Counted from the first letter of the stretch, positions 11,823 to 31,620 are shown. The stretch: DNA of 64,000 nt from Loxodes magnus (GCA_946699065.1 CAMPDV010000454.1:124001-188000); one strand, 5' to 3'. Notes: generated from the sequence alone by a model not told the origin. Translations and numbers: made by a program.

Positions 11823-14051
11823 ATGAAAGCTAGAGAGATCCAAGGAAACTAAATATTAAACAAATCGCTAAAACTAGTAAGAAGGTAGACTCTTAGCAAG
11901 AAAACTAGTAAGCCAGAGTTAAAATTAGATAAGTAGCAGGAAAAAAATCTTGAAAGTGAGATAAATTGAGAATTGTAAGGTAGAAGCCTCAATTTTGAGA
12001 GTAGAACTGACCAGAGTTAACAGGTATTAAAGAATTAAATTAAAATTACTAAGAAAAGAAAAGTATTTCCGTTCATGAAATAAGCTTAGCCTGTCTCTAA
12101 TGATTATTAGTAGCTATCTCTTAGTATTAACTATAAGAATCTATAAATAAATCCCTTACCAGCTATTTCAAGGGTTGAGATAAAATAAAAATAATCTTAG
12201 AGTAGGAAGCTTAGAGCTAGCTTAAGGGAACTTAAAGATGAAAAAGTTTCCTTTTTGAATTAGTCTAGTATTCCCTCCCTTTAAATTGGTGAAAAAAAGC
12301 AGTTGAATCAATCACAATAGTTATTCTAGTTAAAACCAGCCTAGGGGAGTAGCAACAAGAAGATCACAAGCATAATAAATAGAGAGTAGAAAATGAAAAA
12401 TAAATACTCCGCTTCTCCAAATTGACTATAAGGCTATTAATAGAAATAACCTCTTTCTTCTGACTATTAACTAGAGAGCTCCATTTAAGAATCACCTAAA
12501 TTTGGAAATAAAAGATAAGAACCTTTTTAGAAATTAACTGAAGAGCTCTAAAAAAGCCAATTTTAGTAAGCATAAATTTAAAAATTGAGCAGGTCACAAG
12601 TAGCTCCACTCAATAAAGAAGCAGAAACTTCTTTTCTAGATTAGAATTTAAGCTAAGCTTTATAATAAAGCTTAATATACTAAGAAAATGAGGAAAAGGT
12701 TCTAAAAAGGAATAATTCATTGAGCAGTTATTCTAAAAAGCCTATTTAAAAATTTAAAACTATAAACTTTAATAAAGTTTTAGATCAAAAAACTCCAGAA
12801 AACACAAGAAAAAGTTTATATATTTAAAACGATATTTGGGATTAAAAACCAATAGCAGTCAAAAAGACTTTTAACAAGCAAAACTTCGACAAAGAAAATT
12901 TCAAGTTAATATAGAATTTTATCATTAATTAATATAATAAAATTGATATGAACAAATAACAGCCAATCCAAGAACAATTAGAAGAAAAGTAGCAAAAAGA
13001 TGATGAAATATCTTAGGTTTAAAGTAAGATTGAGCAAGAATAAACCTTACTAAATGAAGTTAATATAAAAGAAGAGAGTAAGGCATAGTAAGAAATATAG
13101 TAAAACACTGAAGAATTGGATGTTCTCAAGAAAGAAAATCCTAAAACTGTAGAAAGTTAGAGAATAGAACTATTATAAAAATATTAATAAGAAAATATAG
13201 ACTATGAAAAAGCAAAGAAAGAGAATTAAATAGTAGCTTTTAAATGAATCTTGAAGATTTGTAAGAAAACATTATAAAAAGCGATAAATAATTCTAAAAT
13301 TGATTTAAGTAAAATAATTAATAATTAAAATAGTAATTAAAGTTCACCTTCAATATCATAGTCTAATAATTTACCTCAACCTGAATAAAACGTTGAGGCA
13401 AATAATTAAGGAATTCACTTGAAAAAGATTTTCAACGAACTTTGTACCCAGTTAGTAAAGAATTCCGAGTAAATTCCAGATGCTTTAGCTTTTTATTTTA
13501 ACTTCATTCTCGCAAATCCAACAATCAGATTCCACATCGAAATTCTCACTTCCTTTGAAAGAATTAGAGTGCAGAACTTTTATAATGGATGCTAACTTGA
13601 AATAAAATCGATGCTAATTTGCTTTTTCCTGCTAACGAAATTATTAATAGCTAAGATTCTTTTGAAGCCAGATTAACTCAAGTTATCTATGACTTAATTA
13701 GAGTTAAGATAAAAATAGAATCTTATAATAATAGCGAGCTTGATTCAGTTGCTGATAATTAAAACTTTCTAGATAGTAGATAAAAAGTAAGAAGATGCTC
13801 AATTAATTTAAAATGATATTGATAATGGAAAAAATATAACCTTCAATAGTAAGAATTAAGATGGCATTTCTCACAAGCTATACAACAATTAAAACTTTTA
13901 GTAATTTTTCGATAGCAATCAATAGTGAATTAGTGACATGCAGGATAAATTATTGAACCTAGGATTGTCTATTATAATCTCTTCAAAAAGAATAGTAAAC
14001 AAGATTAACCAAGTAAAGAAAGCAGCAGAAGAAAGCTAAGACATAGTCTGA
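11823..14051 (+). CDS. Z-family protein Z1 (742 aa), in-frame TGA = Trp
   Basis: One frame runs from ATG 11823 to TGA 14049-14051 (743 codons) with four internal TGA. Two of these (residues 475 and 702) lie at exactly the positions of TGA in the paralog Z3, and at the matching residues 470 and 697 of Z2. Residues 1-350 are Ser/Gln/Lys-rich and low-complexity. Residues 350-470 are acidic and coiled-coil-like. From about 530 there is a conserved globular part (IPDALAFYFNFIL, LTSFERIRVQNF) with a hydrophobic patch (SMLICFFLLTKLLIAK). Between Z1 and Z3, substitutions in the region around 13600-13780 fall mostly on third codon positions of this frame, which indicates purifying selection. Family not recognised. 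It may be a host gene family or a mobile-element protein. Confidence 0.7.
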
Positions 14052-16244
14052 TAAACATAAAATAGTATAATATATATTTCATCTCTAAGTTTAAAAGATA
14101 TCTATTAATAAACTTTCTTTGATTCCATTTATAAATAACTGAGATAGTGTCATCTTTAAGATCATAGCTTAAAATTATTAAAGCTTATTAAACTTTATCC
14201 TTTAACATCCTAAATAAAATACTAAAAAGATGACAAAAGTATATTATATCTAGCTTATAATAGAATATCTCTATGCTATACATGCTTATAATATTTTTAA
14301 AAAGCTTAATCGTTCTGCAATATATAAAAGACAATTTTTTATGAAAAATTTAATTTGGCGATGTACAATAAAAAGATAATAAGGTATTTGACGGTAATTT
14401 TTTAAATTAAACATAACGAAAGATAATCAAATAATAAAAAAATAACTAACATCTTTAATTTTTCTCTTAAGTCTAAGTATAAGATCAAGCAAATGATATA
14501 TAACTACAACATAAGCATTAAAACTGGATTTTTAGCTTAATTCTTCCTGTAAAATTAAATTAAGAATGTTCATAACCCAAATTTCTTAAATATATTAAAA
14601 GCTATTAACTTCAATTAGTCACTTTGAAAGTGAATTAAGAAAATAATCATAATCAAAAAAACTGACAATAAGACTATTTAATTAAGCAGAACAGCAATTT
14701 AATTTAATTTTTAGTCATAGAAATGAATTCATTAGTCTCAGTGTTTATTATATAAGATCTCACTAATAATTTAAGTAAATAACTAGAAACTTGAATATTG
14801 CTTCTCTAATACAATTAAATTTCTAGAAAAGGAATAGAAAGTTCTATCAAGACTGAAGATAATGTGATTATATCTTTATAGGAAAAAATTGTAGACTGTT
14901 TATCTGAGAACAGGAAACTGGAAATCCTTAAAAAATAAGAAAAAGGAAAATGTTGAAAATAAGCAGCAGAATATATTATATATCGAAGAAAATTAATAAG
15001 AAAAAGCTTTAATAAAGTAACCAGAAATAAGAGTTGCATTGGATTTATTTTTTAATAATTATAATATTCATTAAAGCCTTAAGACAGTTTAAATGATTTA
15101 TTATACCAAATTTTATAAATCTGAATGTAATGTTTATTTAATTTAATATTGACCAAGTTGAAAATAGTCCTATTTATATTTAATTATAGCATTAAATCCT
15201 TATTAAAGCTATAAGTCTAGATACGTCTATTTACTATCTTAGAGTAATTATTTTAAAAGCTATGTTTCTATTTAATTTTGCAATAGTTATTGAAATTCAA
15301 ATAATTTAGATTGAAGCTTAATTTTCAAGATATGTATGTTTTAATAAACTTAAATAAAGAAGCTGAGTAATAACTATTGAAATATAACACCTAATTTAAA
15401 CTAACTAAATTGAAAAAAATAAAAGCAGTTAAGGATTCAATGATTAAATCTGACAAATGAAGGTAATAACTAAAATACTATATCAGAAGAATCTTAAAGA
15501 GAATGAAATATCTAAAAGAGGAAAATAATTATAAAATAGTCAATTATAGTTTAAGCTTTATCTATCTAGGTTATCATAATTAGAACTAATTTTAACCATA
15601 TAATCAAGAATAAACATAAATTTTAAACATTTTAAATAAAATAGAAAAATAATAAATCAAAGGTAGATAAAAGAATTTTAGGATGCTTAAAGGATAAAAA
15701 ATAATAATTTAAGTTAAAAAAATAGGAGTTTTAGTCAATAAATTTAAATTTATAATTAAGTGAAAGATAAGCAAGGCACACTGGTAAAATTTAAACTTTA
15801 AATAAATTTCAAAATGCATATCTAAACTTAAAAACCAGATTAAGAAATTTAAAAACAGAAATGAACAGTTTAAAATAAAAATTAAATTAAATAGTAGTTA
15901 AGGAAATAGCTTCCACTTATTATCTTTAATAATTCTAATAATTATATTTTCAATATCTATTCTTCACATAATTTTATATCATAAATAAATAATTTTGTCT
16001 CTAGAAGCACTATCTTTCAAATTTTTTCTCACATAATAAGTAATAAAATGTATTTCAATAAATAAATTAACATGGTACCATCATTATTGGAATCACTAAT
16101 ATTAAAAAAGAAGCTAAGTTTTATTGCTATTAATCTTCTAGTAATATTTCTAATTTCACTTGGTCTCTTTGACTATTTTTTTCTCCTTCCTTTAAATTAA
16201 ATTTGATTACCTTCTTTATCTAAATATTTGTGATTTTTTCTTGT
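14052..16244. other. AT-rich stretch after Z1, no confident gene
   Basis: Weak similarity to the sequence downstream of Z2 (about 46150-46260) shows that the duplicated unit extends beyond the ORF. A Trp-containing open frame continues through much of it, but I cannot show that it is coding. Confidence 0.3.
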
Positions 16245-16559
16245 AGTTCGGAATTAGAAGGGAATAGGGAAAATTCGGATTTTGTGTTAAATAGCACATA
16301 TAATTAAATCCTTCTAAATCAAAATTATTCCTGGTTCCTGCCAACTTACTGACATATGAAGACAGAATAACTCTAAGACCTGTACTTCAATACTCTCTAA
16401 TTAACTTCTCATACCACTAAAGAGAACTCTCAAATAAGTAAGGCTTATCACAAAAAAAGCCCGTCTTTAATTATCTGTGGCGATTTCTACTACAAAAGTA
16501 ATTGGATGCAGTCTAAATTGCACTGAATTACCTACTCGGCTAAACTAGGATAAATTGTC
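16245..16559 (+). mobile_element. LINE apurinic-type endonuclease fragment
   Basis: With TAA/TAG as Gln, this frame contains SLIICGDFYYKSNW. It resembles the conserved GDFN catalytic block of the APE-type endonuclease at the start of LINE ORF2, preceded at the expected distance by a PTY...FNTL segment. No reverse transcriptase follows, so it is a fragment. The call rests on this one motif; chance similarity is possible. Confidence 0.4.
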
Positions 16560-16764
16560 CATTTTAAATTATAAATAATTTAATGAAAGTCTAAATAAAA
16601 CATAATGAAATGAGAAAATTACTAGGTTAATTTACAATTTATTGTAATTATATGCATTTAATATGGGATATGATAATCTACTCATCAATCATAAAAATTA
16701 AGCAATATTAATTTACAAATTTTTGTAATGTAATAAATTAGTTATTATATATATAATAAAATTA

Positions 16765-17195
16765 ATGCCGGATGCGATCAGAAGAACTAGTAGGTAATCT
16801 GGTGCAATGTTTACGCCATTGTAAGTAATCTCGCACTAGATTTCATCGCAGGGAAGGGTGAACAGGCTCGGAAGAGACAAGCCTAACTTACTCTGGGGTT
16901 CTCGCTAGCAAAATGAAAGTTTGAATGACGGGCCTACTGATGACCTAATAACTAATTCTTATATGGATCTTATTCAAGAAGACTGAAGCATTTGACTCAA
17001 GATTTAAGAATAATTTTTAATAAGAAGATTCCCTATTTAGAATTTGGAGAAGCTGATATGACTCATTGGACTTCTAGAATTTTAAAAAGAAACATGAGAA
17101 CATTTTTCTTAATATTAAATATTAATATTGAAAGAGCTGCACGCCAATTAGGTACTACATGCTCCAAAATGATCTTTATTAATCTCTTTATTTGA
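16765..17195 (+). CDS. Y-family upstream gene, copy Y1a (appears interrupted)
   Basis: The ATG at 16765 opens a less AT-rich frame (MPDAIRRTSRQSG...NESLNDGPTDD). A second frame continues the homology (NNQFLYGSYSRRLKHL, then TQDLRIIFNKKIP, GEADMTHWTSRIL, RTFFL). The same peptides occur in copy Y2a near 36880-37120. Y2a lacks a few bases in one place and has extra bases in another, so each copy helps define the true frame of the other. The first frame ends at a TGA at 16984-16986, about 4 bp out of register with the second. Family not recognised. It may be the 5' part of the downstream Y gene or a separate mobile-element gene. Confidence 0.5.
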
Positions 17196-17639
17196 TTTTC
17201 TAAATAAAGTAAATGATAAACTTTTAAATTAGACTTATTTAAATTAATTATCTTTATAATAATGTAATAGACAATTAGATATAAACTTATTAAAACTAAT
17301 ATGAGTCTTTCTAATTTTAATGAAAATTAGTTTATTTTTATTTATATAAAAGTATTTAAATCTAACCTTTGTTTTTAATATTCTAAATGGTTTTAATATT
17401 TTTCCAAATATTCTAGAAATTATTTTCAAAATATTGATCAAATAATTCATATACCTCTATCTTTTCCACTTTAAAAATCGGAATTTTAATACGTAAGAAT
17501 AAAGTAAAGCATTTTAAATTTTGACTTAGAATATAATAAAGGAATTAAATATTAGTTTAAAGAATAAGGATTATTAGTAAATATCTAAAGCTTATTAGCA
17601 GATTAGAGTGGTACTACTATTTTTGCTATTATAAGTGCT

Positions 17640-18550
17640 TTATAGTTATTTTATTAGCTAGAACGAAACATATCTAAGTTTGCACCAATATCGTTTTAGA
17701 AAATGAATAATCTCTATACACTCCTTAGTTCAATTATTTCTTTTATTTATAAGGTTTTTTATTATTCTGATATCTTTCTTGAGCCTTTTAAGTTAATAAA
17801 GTAAGTTAGATAATTGTTGTCTATAAGAAGAAATGTAATGAAGGTCTATTTTATTTAAGTGGGTAATAATTTATATACTAAACCTACTCAAAATATTTCT
17901 AAGTTATGAGTGATTGTTATGCTAGCAAAAAGGATAAAATAAAGTATTAATTTCATTCAATAATTATTAGAATACATCTATTTACACTTTTACTCTGTAA
18001 AGGAGCATTAATATTACGTAATTAAACTAAGCCATCTAAATTCATATCTTATAGCAAGATTTATCTAAATTAAAATTTCAGTATTATTGATCTAAATAAC
18101 TCAATTCCCTATAAATCTAAAAATCGCTTTTTATTAGTATGAAGGGGAAATAAGGCTACATTAGATAAAATAGTAAGTGAGATTTTAAAAGATATAAATA
18201 AGAAAAAATCCATTTTATATAATAATTTCTTCCTTACTCTTTATTTATATCATTAGCATAAATTTAGTTCTCTAAACAGCTAAAATTAAAAGAGATTATA
18301 CTCTTACAGAGCATTTGATCAAGATTAAATTGATAGAATTATAAAGGATTACTCTACTATATGGTAATACATTGCTTAGTTTTAAAATTTTTGTCTTATC
18401 ACTCTTAAATTGTCTTACTTACCTAAAATAGAAAAATCTTGGATCTAAATATGAGAAGATTAATAGTATTTTTAATCTATTTAAGACATTAAGATTTTTA
18501 TAGAAAAACTAATAGACAACAAAATAAGAAAATAAAAGCTTTTAAGCTGA
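17640..18550 (+). CDS. Y-family protein, copy Y1b (start uncertain)
   Basis: Plus-strand frame ending at TGA 18548-18550. It has hydrophobic segments at the start (FFYLQGFLLFWYLSW), a shared motif WAFQVNK, a Lys-rich middle and the stretch FLLVWRGNKATLDKIV. Copy Y2b (38122-39255) has WVFQVNK followed by a similar NE-L-YL spacing, and a third, partial copy sits at 49399-49758 (WSFQVKP). Internal TGA codons fall where Trp fits. The start is not visible and the 5' limit given is approximate. Function unknown, with a probable membrane-associated N-terminus. Confidence 0.45.
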
Positions 18551-20564
18551 TCAAATGTATAACTCAACAAAGAGAGTAATTCTAAGAAAGACTTATAATC
18601 AAAGATTTCCACTTATTTTTAAAAATCAGTTTTTATCTTTAAGATACTCTTCTTTTAACTTTTATATACTAATAATTATATATGGGATCAAACTTTCCAT
18701 TAAAAAATCCTATAAAATTATAATTTTTTATCTTAAAAGATTAAAAATAAAATTTTCAATTGATAAGTATAAGCAACTAAAATTATCTGAGACTTTAAAT
18801 ATTTACTCCAATTGAACAGCTGGAATTTTATTATTATCTTCTATTTTTTAAACTTACCATTATTACTCATTTATTACATTTATTTTCCAATTAAAATAAA
18901 TTAGATGTGCTATTTAATTTATACGACTGTGTTGTAAGCTTTATCATTAAATTATTGCCAAAGAATTGTCATTTATAATATCACTAAACTATTTTATGAA
19001 GATTTCTGCTTATATATAATTGAGTTGAAGACATTAGAATGCTTAAATTATTTTTACTATTTCATAGAGCTATAGAGTTTAGTGTCTATTATTTAGGTTG
19101 GTTATTTAAAGCTTCTAAAATATAAAAATTAAAATCTTAAGAATATAATGCTTCTTAGCCTTCTTGTGGATTGATTTTTATCAGTAACTATATGATTATT
19201 TACTCTTATCTAGTTAAAAAGATACTTGCATTAGAATTAATGTAATATACTATAGAGTTAAAATAATAGAAAGAAACTAAAAAATTATATTTCTAGGAGT
19301 TATAAATGGAATGCTTAAGACTCTTGAGAGATTTCTTCAATATGTTTAGGAACTTAACTTCTGATCTAAGTTATCAAATGATATCATAGTTAATTACCTT
19401 ATAAACCATATAAAATAATAAATATCCTTGCTATTTAATATTACCATGATCTTCAACAAATCCTTAAAGATTCGAAATGTTAATCTTAGGATCCTTTCGT
19501 TACGTTTTATCTGACTAAAATGGTAATTTTTTAGTTATTTATCAAGTAAATTTCTAAAACCTTGGCAATAAAATGGAAATTAGAGTGTAGGTATGCTAAA
19601 AAGTGAAGTGATAGAAGTTTAATTTCCTTGATCAAAAATAAAAAGAAAACCAAAAATGTAGAGTTAGCGATAGAGTAATCATTTCTATTTATTTATCTTT
19701 AATTTAAAGGATACAATTCCTATAGTCTTAAATTCTCCCTTCAAAGTAGATCTTCTATTTCTTCTATTATCCTTAATGTCCTTTTACTTATTTAAGTAGC
19801 TTTCTTTTTTATAAAGCTTTAAATATTTTTTCTTAGCTGTATTAAAGTATCTTTGATAAGGATTTAAATGCAGTACATTAATGTTTAGCACTTTAAGGTA
19901 TGCCATTTAAATATTAGGAACTTATTTATAATGCTTAAGAAATATTTGTATTTAAGATAAAGGGAAATTAAATTCTCACTCTACTTCTAGAAGAAAAAAG
20001 GTAAATTTTAGAATAATTAAATGAGCATATATCAGAGAAAGTGAGCTAAAGACTTTTTTACCTATGATAAGACTTTCAAATAGGAACTAATATCAACACT
20101 ACTATGTATTAATTAAAAACAACACTCTATATATATTAAAGTATACTGATACTTCAGGAAACTTTAGCTGAATTTTTAGAAGCAGAAAATAATAATTATG
20201 GTTTAAGGTACCTGATACCCAAATTAACTTATTAAATTCTCTATTTTAATATGGAAAGCTAGCTATTCATTAACTAAACAGTTTCTCTTAATAATTGAAA
20301 GAAAACAAATAAGCAAGTATTAAGTATATTAATTAATAAAGGTAAAATTGCTTATGGCTTTATAAAAGCTAAAGTAAAAATGTTTTATTAGCATTCATTA
20401 ACTTTATATATTCTTTTAAATTAAACGTTAAATTAAGAAACAGACAAACTCAATTATTTCTAGTTTATACCATCCTGCTTATTTTAAATAAAAGCTTAAG
20501 CATTTACTGGAAAATGGATTATAGCTTTAATAGTTTTTTTAAAAGCTTGAAAAATACGAAAAAA
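18551..20564. other. AT-rich stretch, no confident gene
   Basis: Between the Y1b gene and the large gene at 20565. Open frames exist but are compositionally ambiguous. Confidence 0.3.
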
Positions 20565-22559
20565 ATGGAAGGTTATAGATATGAAAAGTGAAGTAATGGA
20601 AATGGTCTCGAAGCAATTAGTAGTTAAAGAAGATAAATGGTAAGTTAGAGACAAAATGTTAATCTAAGAGTTTAAGACTATCTAAAATAATTAAAAAGCA
20701 AACAGCATCCTCTTGTTTAGAAGCTACTACTCTAAATGTCTCCTTCTAGTCCTAGTAAAATACAAATTGATTTATAGCAACCCTTAGAAGGTGATTTGAA
20801 ATAACTAAGAAGATAAAAATATGAAATAAAAACCCCTTAGAAGAAGATTGATTCTAATTAATTCTAACTAGCAAAGTCTATATAAGAAAGTTCTTCGTTT
20901 TTTAAATAAAAAGCAAGAGAAGATACTATTACATCTATCTAAGTTAGTGCTTCTACTCAGCAAAAACAATTAGCAAGTATTTAAGCAAAGGAAATTTTAT
21001 TTATTTAAAGCAAAGATAACAAAAATTGCATTCCAAGTAGCTAATCTCGGGTATATTTTAAAAGTGTGGGAAATTCTTCACTTCTACAAAAACGTAACAA
21101 GGCAATTATTTTAAAGAAGTTAATAAATAAAGTTGAAAGCATTAGATCTGAAATGTGATGATATAGAGTTTAAATAATTTAATTTTAGCAACTTAGAAAA
21201 GTTTACTTTTATTCTTCTTTCATCAAATCTCTTTTTATCATAAATAAACATAGCAAGTTTTGTTTAATCATATAAGATAGATATTTTCAAAGCTAATTCG
21301 TATTTTTTGTATTTATAAATAGATTATTAACTTTCCTTATTTTCATTTTCTTTAAATAATTTCTAAAGAAAGTTCTTTGATAATCAAAAAAGCAAGTGTA
21401 AGCTAAAAAGATTTATAGTTTAATAATAAACTACTAAAATAACTTTTATAAGGGAAAACCTAAATATCTAGATAATTAATTTAGCTAAACTTCTAATTTA
21501 TATAACTAGATTCATCTTAATCTCATTTTAAGCTTATTTCTCTTAACATACCTATTATAAGTAATAAGTCTACATTATTCAAGTTATTTGTGTTGATCTT
21601 CTTTTATATTTTATTACCTTCAAGCGTTTTTTAATTTAATTGATTGTATGCTTTTGATAGCTTTTACAGAATCTTTAATTAAGAATGAAGTTAAACCTGC
21701 TAACTTGCAATGTATAATATTTAAATTTTAAACAAAGCCTTTTAAAATATGTGGTTCATATTTCTTATCCTTAGACTAGTGCAACTAGAATTTATTGGAT
21801 GAATCAGTATATTTAAATATAATTTGCCTAAAGTTAAAACTAAATAATGATTGCTTTAATTTTAATAACCCTTTAAATAATCAGTATAAACTCCTTATTT
21901 AAGAGTTCATAAAGCTCTAATTTTATTTGATAGCTGTTTGCAATTAAAAATACTTAGAATAGTAGATATATAAACTGATTCTAATAGCTATAGCCTCTTT
22001 AAACTAAATGCTTCTATAATTAATACTTTCAGGTATATTCAAATTCATATTAATTTGTAATATTTATTCTTCTACCTAAGATATCTAAGGTACTTCATAT
22101 TCTGTTAGTCTTTTTTATTCTTTATGAATTTTCTTTCAAAACCATATGAGTAGAGAATGTAAAACTTATGGTATCTTTAATCATAGTACCAAATTATTAG
22201 TAATGTAGTAGCAATAAGTTCATATCAAATCATTTCAACCTTTTATCTTAATAACTAGCTTGCTTCTGAATCTTGCTTAAATCCGAAAGATCTTAGTTCT
22301 TAATCATAAAATGATTGCTAATGGCTACTTTAAAGAAACTGATAATATAATCCTAAGAATTTATTTATATAAGAATAAAGTAAATGAATGGTATAAATTA
22401 AATACTTCTAATCACTATCAAAGTGAGTTACTACATCTATAAATTTAATTCAAATGCTATCATTTTATTCTCAGCTAAGTTAAATAATAAATCTAAAAGA
22501 AATACCAAAAGTAATTAAGCTATGAAACAACGATTGCATATAATTTAGGAAACTGGAAC

Positions 22560-25658
<3,099 letters not shown>

Positions 25659-25713
25659 ACAGTGTTTTTATTTTAATTTATTAAAATTGGATTTAAAATA
25701 AATATTTTTCAAA

Positions 25714-25787
25714 GGTTCATGGCGCAATGTCAGCGTAATGGACTTCAGAAAGGTTGGGGGTTCAAGTCCTCTTTATATATTGTTTTT
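25714..25787 (+). pseudogene. degenerate tRNA-Trp(UCA)-like segment with pol III signals (spacer 1)
   Basis: It has an A-box-like TGGCGCAATG (majority form TGGCGCAGTG), a D-arm-like GCGC...GCGT, an anticodon-loop-like CTTCAGA with UCA in anticodon position, a B box GGTTCAAGTCC inside a T-arm (GGGGG/CCTCT) and a T5 run at 25783-25787 as in pol III terminators. The layout follows eukaryotic tRNA-Trp, but the 3' half of the anticodon stem is missing and the 3' strand cannot pair with the 5' acceptor strand, so it cannot fold as a normal tRNA. A UCA anticodon would read UGA, the Trp/stop codon of this code. Whether it is transcribed is unknown. It may simply be a tRNA fossil captured in the unit. 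Confidence 0.55.
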
Positions 25788-25816
25788 GAATTAAAAATAA
25801 AAAAGATGACAAAGGA

Positions 25817-25824
25817 TGACGTCA
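25817..25824. promoter_or_regulatory. TGACGTCA palindrome (CRE-like) upstream of Arf, repeated in every unit
   Basis: Perfect 8-bp palindrome matching the cAMP-response element bound by bZIP factors in other eukaryotes, 145 bp before the Arf ATG (146 in copies 7 and 8). It recurs at 26669, 27520, 28370, 29222, 30074, 30926, 31779, 32632 and, without a gene behind it, 33483. Perfect conservation follows from overall unit identity, so function is not shown. That it is a promoter element is inference. Confidence 0.35.
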
Positions 25825-25961
25825 GATTGTACACGATTATCTTAGATAAAATATGTAATTAAAAAATCTAAATAAAAAGGTCTAGAAAAATAGAAAAAAA
25901 GAATCCAAAAGGTGATAAAAAGTGATTTTAAAAGAGAAAAAGTATTGAATATAATAAAAAG

Positions 25962-26510
<549 letters not shown>

Positions 26511-26565
26511 ACAGTGTTTTTATTTTAATTTATTAAAATTGGATTTAAAATAAATATTTTTCAAA

Positions 26566-26639
26566 GGCTCATGGCGCAGTGTCAGCGTAATGGACTTCAG
26601 AAAGGTTGGGGGTTCAAGTCCTCTTTATATATTGTTTTT
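26566..26639 (+). pseudogene. tRNA-Trp(UCA)-like segment (spacer 2)
   Basis: Majority form beginning GGCTCATGGCGCAGTG, with B box and T5 run. Confidence 0.55.
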
Positions 26640-26813
26640 GAATTAAAAATAAAAAAGATGACAAAGGATGACGTCAGATTGTACACGATTATCTTAGATA
26701 AAATATGTAATTAAAAAATCTAAATAAAAAGGTCTAGAAAAATAGAAAAAAAGAATCCAAAAGGTGATAAAAAGTGATTTTAAAAGAGAAAAAGTATTGA
26801 ATATAATAAAAAG

Positions 26814-27362
<549 letters not shown>

Positions 27363-27417
27363 ACAGTGTTTTTATTTTAATTTATTAAAATTGGATTTAA
27401 AATAAATATTTTTCAAA

Positions 27418-27490
27418 GGTCATGGCGCAGTGTCAGCGTAATGGACTTCAGAAAGGTAAGGGGTTCAAGTCCTCTTTATATATTGTTTTT
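27418..27490 (+). pseudogene. tRNA-Trp(UCA)-like segment (spacer 3, variant)
   Basis: Variant with one base fewer at the 5' end (GGTCATGG) and GGTAAGGGG before the B box. Same variant as at 33381. Confidence 0.55.
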
Positions 27491-27664
27491 GAATTAAAAA
27501 TAAAAAAGATGACAAAGGATGACGTCAGATTGTACACGATTATCTTAGATAAAATATGTAATTAAAAAATCTAAATAAAAAGGTCTAGAAAAATAGAAAA
27601 AAAGAATCCAAAAGGTGATAAAAAGTGATTTTAAAAGAGAAAAAGTATTGAATATAATAAAAAG

Positions 27665-28213
<549 letters not shown>

Positions 28214-28268
28214 ACAGTGTTTTTATTTTAATTTATTAAAATTGGATTTAAAATAAATATTTTTCAAA

Positions 28269-28340
28269 GGTCATGGCGCAGTGTCAGCGTAATGGACTTC
28301 AGAAAGGTTGGGGTTCAAGTCCTCTTTATATATTGTTTTT
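28269..28340 (+). pseudogene. tRNA-Trp(UCA)-like segment (spacer 4, variant)
   Basis: 5' variant as at 27418, but GGTTGGGG, one G shorter, before the B box. Confidence 0.55.
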
Positions 28341-28514
28341 GAATTAAAAATAAAAAAGATGACAAAGGATGACGTCAGATTGTACACGATTATCTTAGAT
28401 AAAATATGTAATTAAAAAATCTAAATAAAAAGGTCTAGAAAAATAGAAAAAAAGAATCCAAAAGGTGATAAAAAGTGATTTTAAAAGAGAAAAAGTATTG
28501 AATATAATAAAAAG

Positions 28515-29063
<549 letters not shown>

Positions 29064-29118
29064 ACAGTGTTTTTATTTTAATTTATTAAAATTGGATTTA
29101 AAATAAATATTTTTCAAA

Positions 29119-29192
29119 GGCTCATGGCGCAGTGTCAGCGTAATGGACTTCAGAAAGGTTGGGGGTTCAAGTCCTCTTTATATATTGTTTTT
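29119..29192 (+). pseudogene. tRNA-Trp(UCA)-like segment (spacer 5)
   Basis: Majority form. Confidence 0.55.
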
Positions 29193-29366
29193 GAATTAAA
29201 AATAAAAAAGATGACAAAGGATGACGTCAGATTGTACACGATTATCTTAGATAAAATATGTAATTAAAAAATCTAAATAAAAAGGTCTAGAAAAATAGAA
29301 AAAAAGAATCCAAAAGGTGATAAAAAGTGATTTTAAAAGAGAAAAAGTATTGAATATAATAAAAAG

Positions 29367-29915
<549 letters not shown>

Positions 29916-29970
29916 ACAGTGTTTTTATTTTAATTTATTAAAATTGGATTTAAAATAAATATTTTTCAAA

Positions 29971-30044
29971 GGCTCATGGCGCAGTGTCAGCGTAATGGAC
30001 TTCAGAAAGGTTGGGGGTTCAAGTCCTCTTTATATATTGTTTTT
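29971..30044 (+). pseudogene. tRNA-Trp(UCA)-like segment (spacer 6)
   Basis: Majority form. Confidence 0.55.
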
Positions 30045-30218
30045 GAATTAAAAATAAAAAAGATGACAAAGGATGACGTCAGATTGTACACGATTATCTT
30101 AGATAAAATATGTAATTAAAAAATCTAAATAAAAAGGTCTAGAAAAATAGAAAAAAAGAATCCAAAAGGTGATAAAAAGTGATTTTAAAAGAGAAAAAGT
30201 ATTGAATATAATAAAAAG

Positions 30219-30767
<549 letters not shown>

Positions 30768-30822
30768 ACAGTGTTTTTATTTTAATTTATTAAAATTGGA
30801 TTTAAAATAAATATTTTTCAAA

Positions 30823-30896
30823 GGCTCATGGCGCAGTGTCAGCGTAATGGACTTCAGAAAGGTTGGGGGTTCAAGTCCTCTTTATATATTGTTTTT
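30823..30896 (+). pseudogene. tRNA-Trp(UCA)-like segment (spacer 7)
   Basis: Majority form. Confidence 0.55.
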
Positions 30897-31071
30897 GAAT
30901 TAAAAATAAAAAAGATGACAAAGGATGACGTCAGATTGTACACGATTATCTTAGATAAAATATGTAATTAAAAAATCTAAATAAAAAGGTCTAGAAAAAT
31001 AGAAAAAAAGAATCCAAAAGGTGATAAAAAGTGATTTTAAAAGAGAAAAAGTAGTTGAATATAATAAAAAG

Positions 31072-31620
<549 letters not shown>

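Noticed and set aside
13620-13780. Conserved frameshift or intron in the Z genes
   Set aside because: All three copies show an attractive second frame here, but the ATG frame is open too and carries the third-position substitutions, so no shift is needed.
16920-16990. C/D-box snoRNA (TGATGA ... CTGA)
   Set aside because: The boxes fall inside the conserved reading frame of the Y gene, and no terminal stem brings them together.
16765-17165. Structured non-coding RNA repeated at 36843-37137
   Set aside because: Nested pairings exist (TGCGAT/ATCGCA, CTAGT/ACTAG, CAATG/CATTG), but the region also reads as protein with peptides conserved between the two copies. The first part of the hairpin is not conserved in the second copy.
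25714-25787. Functional tRNA gene
   Set aside because: Pol III-like boxes and a T5 run are present, but the acceptor strands do not pair and half of the anticodon stem is absent in all ten copies.
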